A stretch of 64,000 nt of DNA, from positions 8,658,501-8,722,500 of the forward strand of contig JAMJFZ010002307.1 of NCBI GenBank assembly GCA_026225945.1, given 5' to 3'. The notes below the pieces were generated by a model, which was not told the DNA's origin, made no database searches, and saw only the letters and a list, made by a program, of their open reading frames with translations. Positions within the stretch are counted from its first letter, which is position 1, and each line of letters begins with the position of its first letter. The translations under genes and the position numbers were made by a program. The stretch comes from Cricetomys ansorgei. Taxonomy: Eukaryota > Chordata > Mammalia > Rodentia > Nesomyidae. Shown one piece after another: positions 10,827 to 22,859 of the stretch.

Positions 10827-13477
10827 CTTCAATGTGTGAGATTAGCAACCAAGATGAGCCCTTGAATGTTGAGATTTGTAATTATGGGCAAATTGATCAT
10901 TCTCCAGTCCTAAAGGCAACTCTGTATGTTGTTCACGGGATCTTAACAAACCATCCCACTCCAGAACATTGCTATTCTAATTCTTTTTCTCCTATGTTGT
11001 CTATTTTATTTCCCCCCTTAAACTAAACACTCTCAGCCACATGTAAACAATCTAAAATGCGACCAGATTTACATTTTTCCCATCACAAGTGCATTTCTCT
11101 CACCAGCAAACTTAATTATCTTAATGTATTAGACTCTCTCCAGAACTTACTCAAATTTGTTCTTTCATCCTACCAGGCTTCATGGGGACACAAATGAAAC
11201 CCTTCTGTCAAAGGAATGGTCAGTCTCAGTCACCCTGTTTTGCTAACTCTTGGCATCCATCACAGTTCTTCACTTCCTTTGTGAATCCTTCCCTCTCCTG
11301 AGGTTCTGGACGTCACATGTCCTGTGTCCTAGTTTTCCTTAGTGATGGTCCATGTAAATGTAATATCCTTTCCAAATCTTGTTCATCTCTATATGGCATC
11401 ATCTTTACCTAATTATTCCTCTGAGGACAATGTAGTCATTCTTGAATTTCCATTTTTGAAATGTTTGTGTATAAGTACTCTGTTGATAAATTGATTGGTC
11501 CCACATCCAAACATATCCTGTTTCTAAGCTTTTATTTTCAGCTCAATAGCTACTGCTCAATTAGCAGCCTTCTGTCCCCATCAAATGACAGTCACACTCT
11601 TGAAGCTTGCTTGCTTCAAGTTGAAGCAATCCTCTTGCTTCAACTCCTGCCCTACCAAGTCTCCTTCCAACTACCAACCAGTATGGTGTTCTGAGACAGA
11701 AAACATATTAGTTAACTAACTTTACTATGCAAAACTACCAAATAACATTTTCATTCACACCATAATTAAGTGGCATATATAGGTGGCCTATTGAAAGACA
11801 ATCTAGTTGCAAATGTTATACCTGGCCACTCTTCTTACCAACTCTGTCTTACCTGAAATGATATCCTTACTGATTTTGTAAGCCAATAAGAAGATGGTCT
11901 TTCTTGCTTTGCCTATATGATGTACAAATGGTATCCTCCTCACATTCATTGATGTTTCTGTTTAAATGCCACCTTCCTGCTTGTGATATTGAAACTAGAA
12001 GACTATTAGTATCTTTTCATTTACTTGACCTTGTTGTTTATCTATAACAGTACTACAATATAATACCATAGTTCATATTTATCTGCTTAATACCTATAAC
12101 CCACAATAGGCCAGAGACACCATGGGAGCAGCTATTTCTGTTTTATTCACTGATATATTTCTCTATCAATAGAACAGAGTTTGATACTTGGGAATATTCA
12201 CCAAATGTTGAATATTAAATAATTTAGAAAGCAATGTACCAATGACCATTTTTTATTTATAGGCCATCTCTAAAACCCTGTTAAACTTCCTTTCTTCACA
12301 CTATTGATTGTGCTACTTGAAACACTAGGTAATTATCAGGGATTAATTGCAAATAATGACACACTTAAAGAACAATTTTCTTTTAACCATCTTCTAGAAA
12401 TGTATTTTATTATTTCCCCTGATAGTGGAACTGTTGGGATATGGGATATGTGCATGGTCTTTGGGAGAATGACAAATTGTATTCTGAAGTTTCCAGAAGA
12501 AAAATGAGTAAGTGAAATTTTTTCTCACTCAGGTATGGACATACAGTTGGTGAGTTTGGGCTATATGTAGAAATGCCACAGAAACTCTGGGGAAAGTCCC
12601 AAAACTAGTACTTATACTAAGCTTATGTGGTTAGCTTACAAAACTCAACAGTTCACTTCAGTAATGAGTAAGTATGTGATGATACAAGAAAAAATCCAGA
12701 TTAGTGTTGGACTTGTTGGACTTGAGCAGAAATCAGAGCCTGGTAGTATTTGCCATGCCAGAACATTCAAAGATACTGGTTGTGTTTAGCTTTTAAACGT
12801 TGTGATAGATTTATAAGTATCTATTTCATTTTATATTTTATGATTTACATGTATATGTGTGCTATATGAATCTGCTTTTATAAAATATAATCAGCTGTAT
12901 AAAATATGACGTCTTAAACATGTAATATCTGGCTACACAGCATGTAGGATCCTAATCCACTAGGTTTGGTTTGCCATTTTGTCTCATAACCAACACACCA
13001 AATTATAAACATAATAATAAGAAACAAAATGAATCAAAACAAACTGAAAATAGGATTTTCAAAGAAGAGAAGACCACTTCACTGAGCCCCACCTCATACA
13101 CAGGTAAAAACAGTCAAAGATGTATTAAAAAGGATTATAGCATGTGACAGTACAAAAGACATTGAACAGTTCTATTCACCTGCTCATCTGTTGTCCTGCA
13201 TTGAGGAAAAGCTAAGAGAAGCTTTGTTTTAAATGGCATTTGCAAACATCTGCTGTCTACATAGCACTGTATTGTCAACAGCCTAGAACTACTATAGCCT
13301 TGCAGTGGCTAATAAGAGGCCTGGGGTTGCTGACCAGAACCACAAGTGCTGAAATGACAGGGAAAGCCAGATCTGGCTGCATTCCTGTGGATGCTACACA
13401 CACATACCCTCCAGTAGTATTCACCAGAGTCCCATTTCTCAACACAGAGGCAGTACTGGGGAAGGAAGTCCTCAGAC
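10827..13477. other. Unassigned, largely repeat-free DNA
   Basis: No confident SINE or LTR. From about 12,000 it grades into the repeat-poor block to the right. The segment 11,330-11,460 vaguely recalls old LINE 3' DNA but could not be placed. Open frames are under 110 codons and unrecognised. Confidence 0.4.
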
Positions 13478-13508
13478 CTGGGGGGTGGGTTGTGGTGGGG
13501 GGGGGGTT
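13478..13508 (+). other. G-rich tract, possible G-quadruplex
   Basis: Runs of six, three and ten guanines, separated by T and by TTGTGGT, give a 31-base G-rich strand. The ten-G run can supply two of the four G3 runs needed for a quadruplex. No gene context was identified. Confidence 0.6.
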
Positions 13509-13959
13509 CCTGCTTCACGTCTCTTCTCAGCTGCTACCCTTCAGCTCACTCTGACTCAGAAGCGACTCTGCTATCTAAGCCACTTTTACATGTCCCTTGG
13601 CAGTGATTAGGGAACCGCACATACAGTACCGTATAAATTAAACTAAGTGAAAAATTAACTTCCTGAAGAAAAACCACATGCTGTCCTCCTCCAAAATATG
13701 TGTTCACCCTGACCTTTCAGAGGCATCGACACATCCCAGCCTTTTAACTTCATGAAAATCTTTCTCTATAGCTTACTCCCAGGGCAGATTTATGTCCAGA
13801 AAATTTGGAGTTGCTTACCAAAAGGATGAGAGTCATTTATTTTCCTGCTTCTGCTCTGCCACATGAATGAGATAACATCAGCTAAAATATTCAGTTGAAG
13901 CTGTTAGATGGTTTTATATATATTTTTTTTCCTTTCCCTCTTTGAGACCAGTTACCTAT

Positions 13960-14660
13960 TTAACTCCATCCTGTCAATTAAACCAGAGAAAAAACGCAAA
14001 GAACTAATTAGGCAACTGTGTAATTTTAATTAGCTGTTTTGATAATTAAACTAATTAGTTCCCCTGTGTTTCCACAATATGTGGTGGACTGGTTTTGATA
14101 TCACAGCTTCCGAGTTCCATTCCATTAGTTAATTAGTCACTTTTGCATTAGAAAGCTTTATTAATGGCCTTAATTTGCAGTTGAAATGAGAAATCTGCTG
14201 TCAATAATTTGGATAATTGCCTACTGTTTGATTATAAAGTACAAAAGTAGCAGAACACCATTACATATGCAAATCCCAGGGGGTTATTTCCTGGATGCTT
14301 AGCTTTCTTGATCTACATTTCATCCTCTCTTGCTTTCTGTTTTTTTCTTGACCCTGTTAGGGGGAAGAGAATCCAGCTTATTAAGAAAATGAAGGCCTGC
14401 TTTTCTCCCCCTCCCTTCCCCTTGTCCTGTACTGCATGTATGCTTGTGCCTGCAATTGTTAAAGTTATTGCTTGCTTTGTACCTAATTAGTGTCCTTGGA
14501 ATTAAATGAACAGCTCTGTATACACCTCAAGCTCCTGCAGCCATGTTTGTGCATTGAATAATTGATTCTACTCTGCTAATCAGATAGGGACATAATGAGC
14601 CAGTTTAATTAAATGGGGATCTAACCTGGTGAACACTGGGAAAATATTTGCTCATTTACT
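13960..14660. promoter_or_regulatory. Candidate conserved enhancer with homeodomain-site cluster
   Basis: A repeat-free AT-rich block holds TAATTA cores at 14005-14010, 14027-14032, 14043-14048, 14052-14057 and 14130-14135. It also has further ATTA/TTAAT half-sites, a POU-type octamer ATGCAAAT at 14267-14274, and 'acctaattag' near 14480. TAATTA is the canonical homeodomain core and ATGCAAAT the Oct/POU site. Such density and absence of insertions are typical of deeply conserved developmental enhancers. Conservation itself cannot be seen from one genome, so the call is an inference. Confidence 0.5.
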
Positions 14661-16089
14661 TAGTAAAAGGCCACAGTTGCTTTTCATTGGATGGAAGGGA
14701 AGGTTACAGAAAGTAAAGTAGGCTCTCAGAGCAGAACACTACAGTGGTCCACTACCACTGCCGGAATAGCAAAAGGGTCCGGTTGGTTTGGGAGTGGGGG
14801 CCGGGTGGAAAGACTTTAATCAAAGGACCAGAAGACAGAAGCTGAAACGGCTGCCAGGTTCCCCTGACTCTCCCAGAGGTGTCAGCACTGCTGTTCTGCT
14901 ATGTACAGGGAGGCAGGTTTCTCGGTCATACATGGTCTTTAGTGATTTCCAGAAAGAATTCAACTCACTTCCCTGCCAGTTGGTGCCCGTGCGACCGCAT
15001 AAAGGTAAGATACAGATGCAGTTCTTCTTCTTCGCCAGTGACAGGGCTGACCTGATTGTTTTCCTATGACCCCGTGGAGGGTCCCTGCTGGAAAGGAGTA
15101 ACCAGATGTGGGGTCTCCTGCAGCTTTATTCCTGTGCTGAGGAAAAAGAGAGGGAGATGAACACACGAGGTGTGGGAGGGAATGGGGCCACTGTAAAGTT
15201 TGCTATGAATGTCTGAAAAGGGAATTTTAGACTTCAGGGACAGCAGCTGATCACTTTCAAACTTCCAGCAGACCCCTAGCAATAGTTGTATGTCCACAGA
15301 GGCGAAATCTTTGGGAACCGGAAGACAACGATGGCCTTTAAATGTAGATTATTACCCACATTTTCAGTTTCAGCTTAAGGGAAACACACCACCATCCATA
15401 TAATTATTGAAACATGGTAAAGTTCACTACAGGCACACACCTTGTCCTGTAATTCCTATTGCGCATTGGACTTACTTTACCTGCAGGGATCAAACACAGG
15501 GTGGAGGGAGGCCAATATAACCACATCATGGTGCTCATCTGCTGGGGTGCACTGGGATGAAATAGCATATTGACCCCGAATCTATACTCTGAGTCATAGC
15601 AATTGTCATTCTGCCACTGTAACACCTTGTTGCCAGTGGCAATGTAATTAAAGCTGTGAGGACTCATTTTCCATCCTTATCTCTTAAGCTCCTTTGAATC
15701 AGAAACTGTTTGTCTGTGGTAACTGAGCAAACCTACTACAAGGCTATATGTTTATGTATGAATGTTTGGGAGCTTTTCCTTTTAGGGGAGCTGAGGGTAT
15801 GGACATAATTATCAACATTCATCCAAATAATATGTATTAACAAGTGGTGAAGGGCTGGTACACTGGGCACATGCAGAAATGCTTGTCCCTTCTGCATGTG
15901 AATTTATGTATATGCACACAGCTCAGGGATGATCTATATAAATAAACATACATGCTGCACATACACATGCACACACACAGAGTCTAAATTTTACTCACCC
16001 CCTTTTCTCCTCTATTAAAATTCCAAATGGCTAAGAGGATTTTCTCAATTTAGTCATACTTTTAATCTTCACTGAAATGACTGATGACT
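14661..16089. other. Repeat-free linker with a locally GC-richer patch (14770-15200)
   Basis: No interspersed repeat was seen. The patch at 14770-15200 is richer in G, C and CpG than its surroundings. It contains a donor-like 'aaaggtaaga' at about 15001-15010. No coding homology was found in the 93-codon frame at 14788-15069. Confidence 0.4.
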
Positions 16090-17480
16090 TCTTATAATAA
16101 AAAGTTGACAGGCTTACATTGCGCACCGGTGGATTAGTTTCCCTTGGTGATGAGGTTTTCTTTTGTGCGCCGTGTGTCTGTTTGATGGAGGTTTAACAGA
16201 AAGCATTTTGGCAGAAATTGGATGCAGCAGGGATCATCTGGAGATGGCTGCTGTTCGATATTAACTGCACACAGTAACTTTTTTTCCTTCTTCCTTTTTT
16301 TATATTCTTCAGCCAGGTGACAGAGAGAGAGCCAAATGTTTCTCTCTCTCTCTCTTTCTTTTTTTTTCTTTCTTTTGGAAGTAAAGATTTTTTTTTTTCT
16401 TTTTAAGGGTAAAGCATTTTGCAACCTGCAAACATCTGAAAATAATTAGTATACTTGTGCCATTATTTAATCAAAGCAATGCAAAGAAGCTTACTTTGCA
16501 AGGAAGTACTAGTACACAGAGATCTGAAAGGTGCATTTTTAATTACCAAATAGCTTGGTCACTCTAGGAACCTACATGTAAATAGGAGCTGGCTATTGAA
16601 TATTTAGTGGAAGATATACCTTTGATGCTTGCCTAAAGTAAAAAAAGAGACTTTGGAGCTCCCCATCCTTAACTCCCTCTTGTAAGCCCTGTTTATTACT
16701 CATTGGAAGCACTGAGAGTCTCATAATGGAGTCTTACCAGATGTCAAATGTTGTGGAACATGTTCTGAGCATATGTATATATTTATATATGGGAATATCC
16801 ACATACAAAGCAAATGAAGAACTTGATACATCTCATTTGACCAGAAAGCTCTGACCTGGTGGATCATATCCTCTGTCCCCTAAGCACTACGCCCAGCCAT
16901 TTGAAGCAAGTTGTCAATCTGCATTTGATATGAGTACACTGAGCCCGAGCTCTCCTGTTCTGTACAAACGAGGATTTCCTTTAATCAAGAGATAGACCGA
17001 CGCACATGCATTTAACACACCAGTGGAGCTATTCTAGCTAATAGCAAATATGTATCTCTAAAAGAGCAGCGTTCTTTGAAATATGTGAGAATTTAATTAC
17101 TGCTTTAATTCTCGGGTAATAAAGAAAACCTTCAAGTCTGTTCACACTGTGAAGTTCTTAGATCCCAGCAAAACGCTTATGATAGAGACAGGACAAGTTT
17201 AATCTGCACTTACCTCTGCTGCAGACGGCAGCACTGACAATCCTGCCTGGCTTGTCAAGTTTCAAGGACTCGCAATCCTTAATTTAAACACTTGTGAGAT
17301 CTATGGAGCCTGTCAGTCTGGTTAATTAAGGTCCTCTTTTTTTTTCACCCCATCCTCTCCACCAAAACAAAATCTGGCTCTTTTTTAATGCCACTTAAGG
17401 CTTTATCTACTGATTAAGCAAACAGGTTGGAGTTTAAGCAGTCTATCTTAGGAGACTGAAGTGGAGCTGTTTTTGTTCTG
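16090..17480. promoter_or_regulatory. Candidate conserved non-coding block
   Basis: A long repeat-free block retains scattered CpGs in AT-rich DNA (for example 'gcgcaccggtgg' at 16122, 'ttgtgcgccgtgtg' at 16162, 'gaccgacgcac' at 16996, 'ttctcgggtaat' at 17110, 'cagacggcag' at 17223). It also has homeodomain-like TTAATTAA (17323 area) and ATTTAATTAC. A pyrimidine-rich slippage tract interrupts it at 16340-16405. CpG retention outside an island, together with no insertions, suggests purifying selection. This is inference pending alignment. Confidence 0.4.
16340..16405. repeat. Polypyrimidine (CT/T) low-complexity tract
   Basis: A run of TC units followed by T-rich blocks. The lysine/arginine-glutamate open frame on the minus strand (16134-16424) is a translation artefact of this tract. 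Confidence 0.9.
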
Positions 17481-17814
17481 AAAGGGGGAGCAGACTAAAA
17501 TCTTACTAGTAAGTGTCAGAGACAGGTCGGCCTTGGCTTCCTCAGCTTTCCCTTTTCAGAACTAATTAAAGAGATGTTGGGTAATCCAGAGTGAGAAATG
17601 ATGAGAAAATGGTGTGTTCTTTACCAGGTTTGCCAGGACTTACTTTGTTAGTAAGGGAATGGACATCGTGTATGACATATGACAGTCCAAAGTGGGAACT
17701 ATCAGTTCCTTCTCATTCACAGGTGTTGAGTTTCCCCTGACAAGCATGACCAGAAAATTTTGCAAATGAATAATTTGTTTTCCTATGGGAAAACAGTGGC
17801 CATAAAAGACTAAG
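17481..17814. other. Unassigned DNA
   Basis: No repeat or gene recognised. It is the right edge of the repeat-poor interval. Confidence 0.4.
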
Positions 17815-18007
17815 GCTTGAGTCAGCAAGGTGACTCTACCTTGGTGGTAGGAAGGCACCCACCACCAAGTCTGAAGACCTGAATTTGATTCCTGAGAACC
17901 AGATGGTGGAAGGAAGAAAGAAACTTCTATAACTGGTCCCCCAACTTCCCCATCTGTGTTATGTAATGTATCCCCACATTCACACAACAAAATAAATAAA
18001 TCAAAAG
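17815..18007 (+). repeat. B2/B3A-type SINE
   Basis: The tRNA-like head reads 'gagtcagcaaggtgactc', followed by 'ccaccaagtctgaagacctg' and 'tttgattcctgagaacc'. The body is 'agatggtggaaggaag' and the tail 'aaaataaataaatcaaaa'. It is a diverged plus-strand copy. The 146-codon minus-strand frame at 17640-18080 crosses it and is not a gene. Confidence 0.85.
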
Positions 18008-18089
18008 TGCAGCTAATCAAATACAGAAGCAGCAAAGGGTTCAAGGTATGTCTGCAGAGATTTGTGTATTTAAAATGCAAATCCAGGCA

Positions 18090-18366
18090 TAGCTTTGTGG
18101 GTGTTTGCTGCCCAAATATTCGGCCCTAAGATCAGGGATCCAGCACCCAGGTAAAAGGCAGAAGGTGTCACCATGCCTGTAGGCACAGCATTGTGGTATG
18201 TGGAGACAAGAGGGTCTCTGAGGCTTGATGGCTGCCAACCTAACTCCAGGTTCAGTGAGAAACCCCATCTCAGGAGATAAAGGTTGAAAATGATAAAGCA
18301 AGAAATCCAATGTTATCCTGTGGCTTCCACATGCCTTCCCACGGGCACATGCCCTCTCTCCCTCAA
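18090..18366 (+). repeat. B4 SINE
   Basis: The plus-strand B4 order is visible: the ID-like '3-prime' part 'gggatccagcacccagg', the B1-derived 'gtgtcaccatgcctgtagg', then 'aactccaggttcagtgag', 'aaaccccatctcagg' and a tail with 'gcttccacatgcc'. It sits directly downstream of the preceding SINE. Confidence 0.8.
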
Positions 18367-18540
18367 CAAAAAAAGCACAAACATCACACACACTTTAAGT
18401 ATGTATGTGTACACGCAAAAAGGGTCGGGAGGGGTAAAACATAAATACAAGTTTATATTTACTAATATATTAATATAGTTCACTAAAGAAGGCATCTTAT
18501 GTAAAGAGCCCATAAATTATCAAATACCAATTTATGTATT

Positions 18541-18741
18541 TTTCTTTTTGAGACAAGGTTTTACATGACCTTGGTTGGCCTCTAACACACAATGAAGCTG
18601 GTGATGACCTTTAGGTTCTGACCTTTCTGTCAGGGATCAAAGGAATGAGCCACCATACCCAGTCTATATACGGCCAGGGATTGAACCTACAGCATTGAGA
18701 GTATTAGACAAGCCCTCCACTCACTGGGGTATATTCCATCC
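18541..18741 (-). repeat. B1/ID composite SINE, minus strand
   Basis: The inverted B1 segment 'tttttgagacaaggtttt' with 'gatcaaaggaatgagccacc' is joined to an inverted ID-like head 'gccagggattgaacctacag' and 'cactggggtatattccatcc'. The order matches rodent ID-B1 composite or B4-type elements. It is strongly diverged. Confidence 0.75.
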
Positions 18742-19746
18742 TGTGTTCTTAACGTTAATGAACACTGCCTAACCAATTGAAAATTACTTTCATTTGGTGA
18801 CCTAATTCATTCTAGAATCTCATTTTGTCACTATTGCTATATCTCCACAAAGTGTTGTTTTTGTTGTAGGTCATATTTATGGCAGAAGACATGTTCTCTA
18901 TTTTGGTCTTCATCCAGTATTTAATGAATTTTGATGTCAGAATTGGCAGTCCTGTTTCCTGTGTCCCCTCCTATGGTTCCAGAGGCAGAGGCACTTCATT
19001 CTGCAATTCTTGATTTCCAAGTGTTATTTCTCCCTTTCTACAAAACACAAAAAATGACTCATTTGCTGAAAGATAACACTGGGAAGTCAAAAGTTATAAA
19101 TACAGCAAGCTAGACTTTTTTTCATATGTAATTGTTATGGACAATAATAAGTCACACATACCATGGGATTTGGGACAGGGTACAAGGATTTTAAAGTGAC
19201 TAAAAAATACTTTGCATGAGTTATAAGAATTGATGTAGACAAAGTCACAAGTATAGTTCACTGCCTAAAATTTTACCACAGGAATTCTAGAGATATATTT
19301 GAACACCTCATTCCTTACAATTGTTTTCTGTTGCTTATGAAAATGCCCAGAACACACTCAACAGGCTTAAATGTTGGGAAGTCTAATAACGTCTTTGTGA
19401 TAGTGTAGAACATGTTCCTGTGATACTGGACACTGAGATTTAGTTTATTCCTATACCTCTGTCATTCTATGAAAAAAAGGCAAAAATGTCCCCGTGTTCT
19501 CCTTGTCTCTGATTCTGCTCACACTGGGGCAGACATCCAGAGATACTTACTCTTTCATTGACTGACATGAATGTGAAGCATCAGTCAATCTTCAGGTAGA
19601 TGGGGATTCTACCAAACCTTACAATTCCAGTAGTTAGGCAATTTGATTTACCACCGCAACTGGAAAGGTTCCTGAAAATCAGTGCATTGTGCCAAAACCA
19701 CAGTGAATTTTAAGCATTGCCCTCATTTCAAATTGAGGAAAATGGA
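18742..19746. other. Unassigned DNA
   Basis: No confident repeat or gene. Confidence 0.4.
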
Positions 19747-19760
19747 GGAGAGAGAGAGAC

Positions 19761-19793
<33 letters not shown>

Positions 19794-19936
19794 CAGAGAG
19801 AGAGACAGAGAGAGAGGGAGAGAGTCAGACAGGCAGACAGAAAGACAAAGAGTGACAGAGACTGAGAGAGAGAGACAAAGAGAGACAGAGACTGAGAGAG
19901 AGAGACTGAAAAAGAGAGAGAGGAAGAGAGAAAGAG
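19747..19936. repeat. Compound (GA)n/(GACA)n microsatellite, about 190 bp
   Basis: A purine-dominated array of GAGA units with regularly placed GACA, GACAAAG and GACTGA variants suggests higher-order unit duplication. Both strands give artefactual frames (Arg-Glu repeats and Leu-Ser repeats). Confidence 0.97.
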
Positions 19937-20825
19937 TTGTGTTAGGACTACTTACATGTCTGAGATTACATGACCACTGAAGGGCAAGACTCTCTGTTAA
20001 ATACAATATGGCTGCAAGAGTCTTTATTCCTGAATTCTATTGAATGGAATGGAACAGAACGGAAGATACTAAATGCTTTAGGAAAACTTCTCCTCTCACA
20101 TTTAGCTTTTTAAAAATTTAACTGAACATGACTGACTCTCAAATTCGCAAAGTAAACATCTGTTATTCATTTTATAGTTTTGCATAAAATTACTTTGACT
20201 TTTTTTTCTTGTAGTGATATGCCTTCTCAACTAGTCCTTGTAATAGCTCACTTTTTCACTTATCAAATGTTATTTACTTCAAAACAGACATGCAGAACTG
20301 CATATTGCTGACTAAATCATAACTGTGGCTATGTCCTCTTTATGATGATGACTGCTGTTCATGGGGTAAACACGTCTGATCCCACACTGCACCCATGAAT
20401 GGTTACCTTGCTCATTTAAAGCCTCATTTGTCTGTGGGCAGGAATATTTTTAAGTTGAAATATGCAAGCAGATTTTCTTTACTCAACAATAGTTAAAGGG
20501 TCCTAACAACTAGGCATATTTTTGCTCTGAGGCATCAGGAAAAACTATTTGAGAAAAAAGCTCAAAGAAGAATGATTCATTATCTTCACTGAATTAGGTG
20601 AGCTAACCATGGTGCGATTGTTTATAAACACATCAATCAATGACCCAGGATCTTCTACTGTCTGACTCTAGTATCTTTAGCCCATTAGATTTTTTTTAAT
20701 GTCCATCTTACTTATTCTCAGAGTGATGAAACCACTGCTGCAACTCCATTTAGCATCTCCAAGCATATTATAGTGTAAGAAATACAGTAAAAAACTTGTT
20801 CCTTGTATAATGAAAATTCCAATAG
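19937..20825. other. Unassigned AT-rich DNA
   Basis: Nothing recognisable except a short (ggaat)-like run near 20041-20060. Confidence 0.4.
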
Positions 20826-21009
20826 ATATATAGGTAGATATATAAATATATAGATAGATTAGATAGAGATAGATAAATATCAATACTTATGAAGTATATA
20901 GACATATAGATAGATGATAGGTGGAGATAGGTACTAATGAGATATATATATATATACTTATGAAGTATATAGACATATAGATAGATGATAGGTGGAGATA
21001 GGTACTAAT

Positions 21010-21051
<42 letters not shown>

Positions 21052-21098
21052 AGATAAATGGATCATAGATGATAACAAGATGATAGATAGATAGATAC
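20826..21098. repeat. (GATA)n/(TA)n complex with a 71-bp tandem duplication
   Basis: GATA- and TA-rich DNA. A 71-bp unit beginning 'tacttatgaagtatatag' occurs at 20884-20954 and again from 20955 and ends in a TA array. The second TA array (21012-21049) is longer than the first (20941-20955). GATA units follow at about 21080-21098. Tyr-Ile frames over it are artefacts. Confidence 0.95.
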
Positions 21099-21613
21099 CT
21101 AAAAGGTAGGCTGAGAAAACAGTAACATTTCCTACTCTCCATTGTCAAAATTGAAAGTGAAGTTGGACTATATAATCAAGTCAGCCTGCCACAGTAGTAT
21201 CAAACAATTTCAAAATTATTATATCAGACAAGAATGCCACAAACTTTACATACCTTAGAGTTTAACATTTCAAATGCTACCTAACAAATAAGCCCTCTAC
21301 CCTTTCCCATCAAACTGAAGAATTTGTAGTGACAGAAGCTTGCATTGAAACTTATCTGATGTTTATGCACTGCAGGGAAACACTTATAAGGCTTGAAACG
21401 TAGGAGTATATCCAACCAGAATGGGAGTGAAGGATAGCCAAGGAAGAACTAAGAACTCACTGAGTCAATAATGAAATTTATCATATTTAGCTCTCTGAAA
21501 GATAGCTGAAGGAATTGAGATATTTTTTCAATTGTGCTTAGTATAAACCTCAACTATAAGAGAAATCAAGATTAAAATATACACTAGTAGTGCAATTTAA
21601 AAGAAACTTTTGG
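21099..21613. other. Unassigned DNA
   Basis: No repeat or gene recognised. Confidence 0.4.
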
Positions 21614-21955
21614 AGGCTGGGGTGATATCTCAGTGGGTAAGAGCACTAGCTCTGAGATGGCGAGGACCTGAGGGGTTGAATACTGAGCACTCATCCTAAA
21701 GTCAGGCATGGCTGCGTGCCTGTAACCCCAGCACTGGTGTGGTGAGAATAGGGCAACAGGTGAAGTCCATAAGCTCCCCGGTCAGCAAGCACAACTCAAG
21801 CAGTGCATTTCTGGCTGAGAGAGATTCCCTATTTCAAGGCAATATGGCAGAAAGCTGTGAAGGAAGACACCTTGTGTTGTGCTTTGACCCTGTGTCCACA
21901 GACATTGCATCTCTACGCTCACACGTCTGCACCAGACACACATACACACAAGTCA
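21614..21955 (+). repeat. B4 SINE, long copy
   Basis: The ID-like head 'aggctggggtgatatctc' and 'agtgggtaagagcactag' is followed by the B1-like 'aggcatggctgcgtgcctg' and 'taaccccagcactgg'. Then come 'gagagattccctatttcaag' and the typical AC-rich 3' end near 'cagacacacatacacaca'. Plus orientation, near full length. Confidence 0.85.
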
Positions 21956-22699
21956 AGAGATAGAATTACATTAGAAATAAAGTTCCCATGAATGAAATGG
22001 CAGAATAGGTTGTTACTTTCTGGATTTAATGGATCTCAGTGCCAGAGTTACTTGGTTGGGTAGCTCAACCCTGAGATTATAGTGACACCGCCATGGAGCT
22101 GTCCAGAAATAAAGCTACTACCAGGATATGGCAGGATTGCCCCTGTTCCTCATCAGTGATCATCACCAGACAAAGCCCCTTAGTGTTTTTCTTCCTCAAT
22201 TTTATTTGAAATAATCATCAGTGATAGCTTCTCTTTTTATAAGGCTGAGAGATCTGTAGATGAAACTTTCCATATTCTTAAATCAATGAGAACTAAGTGG
22301 AGTTGAATGGCTTTTTAACATGTGGCTCTCAGCAACACAGGAGTCAGGTAAACTGGAGAACTCACTGAGATGTTTACTGTTTGATAAAGAAACATCCTTC
22401 ACATTAAACGGCAATGAAAGAAAGCCCTGTCTATGTTTACATCTTTCTCCTTGGTAAATACAATCAATCAGTACAAGCAGAACATGTTTTTTATTTTCTA
22501 GTTTTACATTTAGTCCTACCATTCACTTTAAATTAAAATTTACATGTTCTCTGGGCACGAGTTCAAGCTCATGCTTCGTATATGAATATCCAGTTGTTTT
22601 CATAGCACTTATTAAAGTCTGTACTGTTTTGTGAGGAGTATATTTTCTTTGTCAAGAAATTTGATCTCCTGTGAGTAATAAAATTTGTCTTTTTTTGTT
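21956..22699. other. Unassigned DNA
   Basis: No repeat or gene recognised. Confidence 0.4.
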
Positions 22700-22859
22700 T
22701 TTTTACATTTATTTGTGTATTTAAGAGAGCACAGGTGGAGGACAGAGGACAACTTGTGAGAGTCAGTTCTGTATTTTCACTGTGTGGGTCTTGGAGAATG
22801 AACTCAAGTTGTCAGGCTTAGCAGCAAGAATCTTTACATTCTGAGCCCTCTCTGGCCCA
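22700..22859 (-). repeat. B2/B3A-type SINE, minus strand
   Basis: The inverted copy shows 'ggaggacagaggacaacttg', 'gagagtcagttctgtatt', 'gaatgaactcaagttgtcag' and the inverted tRNA head 'ctgagccctctctggccc'. It is the same subfamily as 99-220 and 17815-18007. Confidence 0.85.

Noticed and set aside
17640..18080. 146-codon minus-strand open frame
   Set aside because: It crosses a B2/B3A-type SINE and has no recognised domain.
19717..20006. Arg-Glu and Leu-Ser repeat frames on both strands
   Set aside because: They are translations of a GA/GACA microsatellite.
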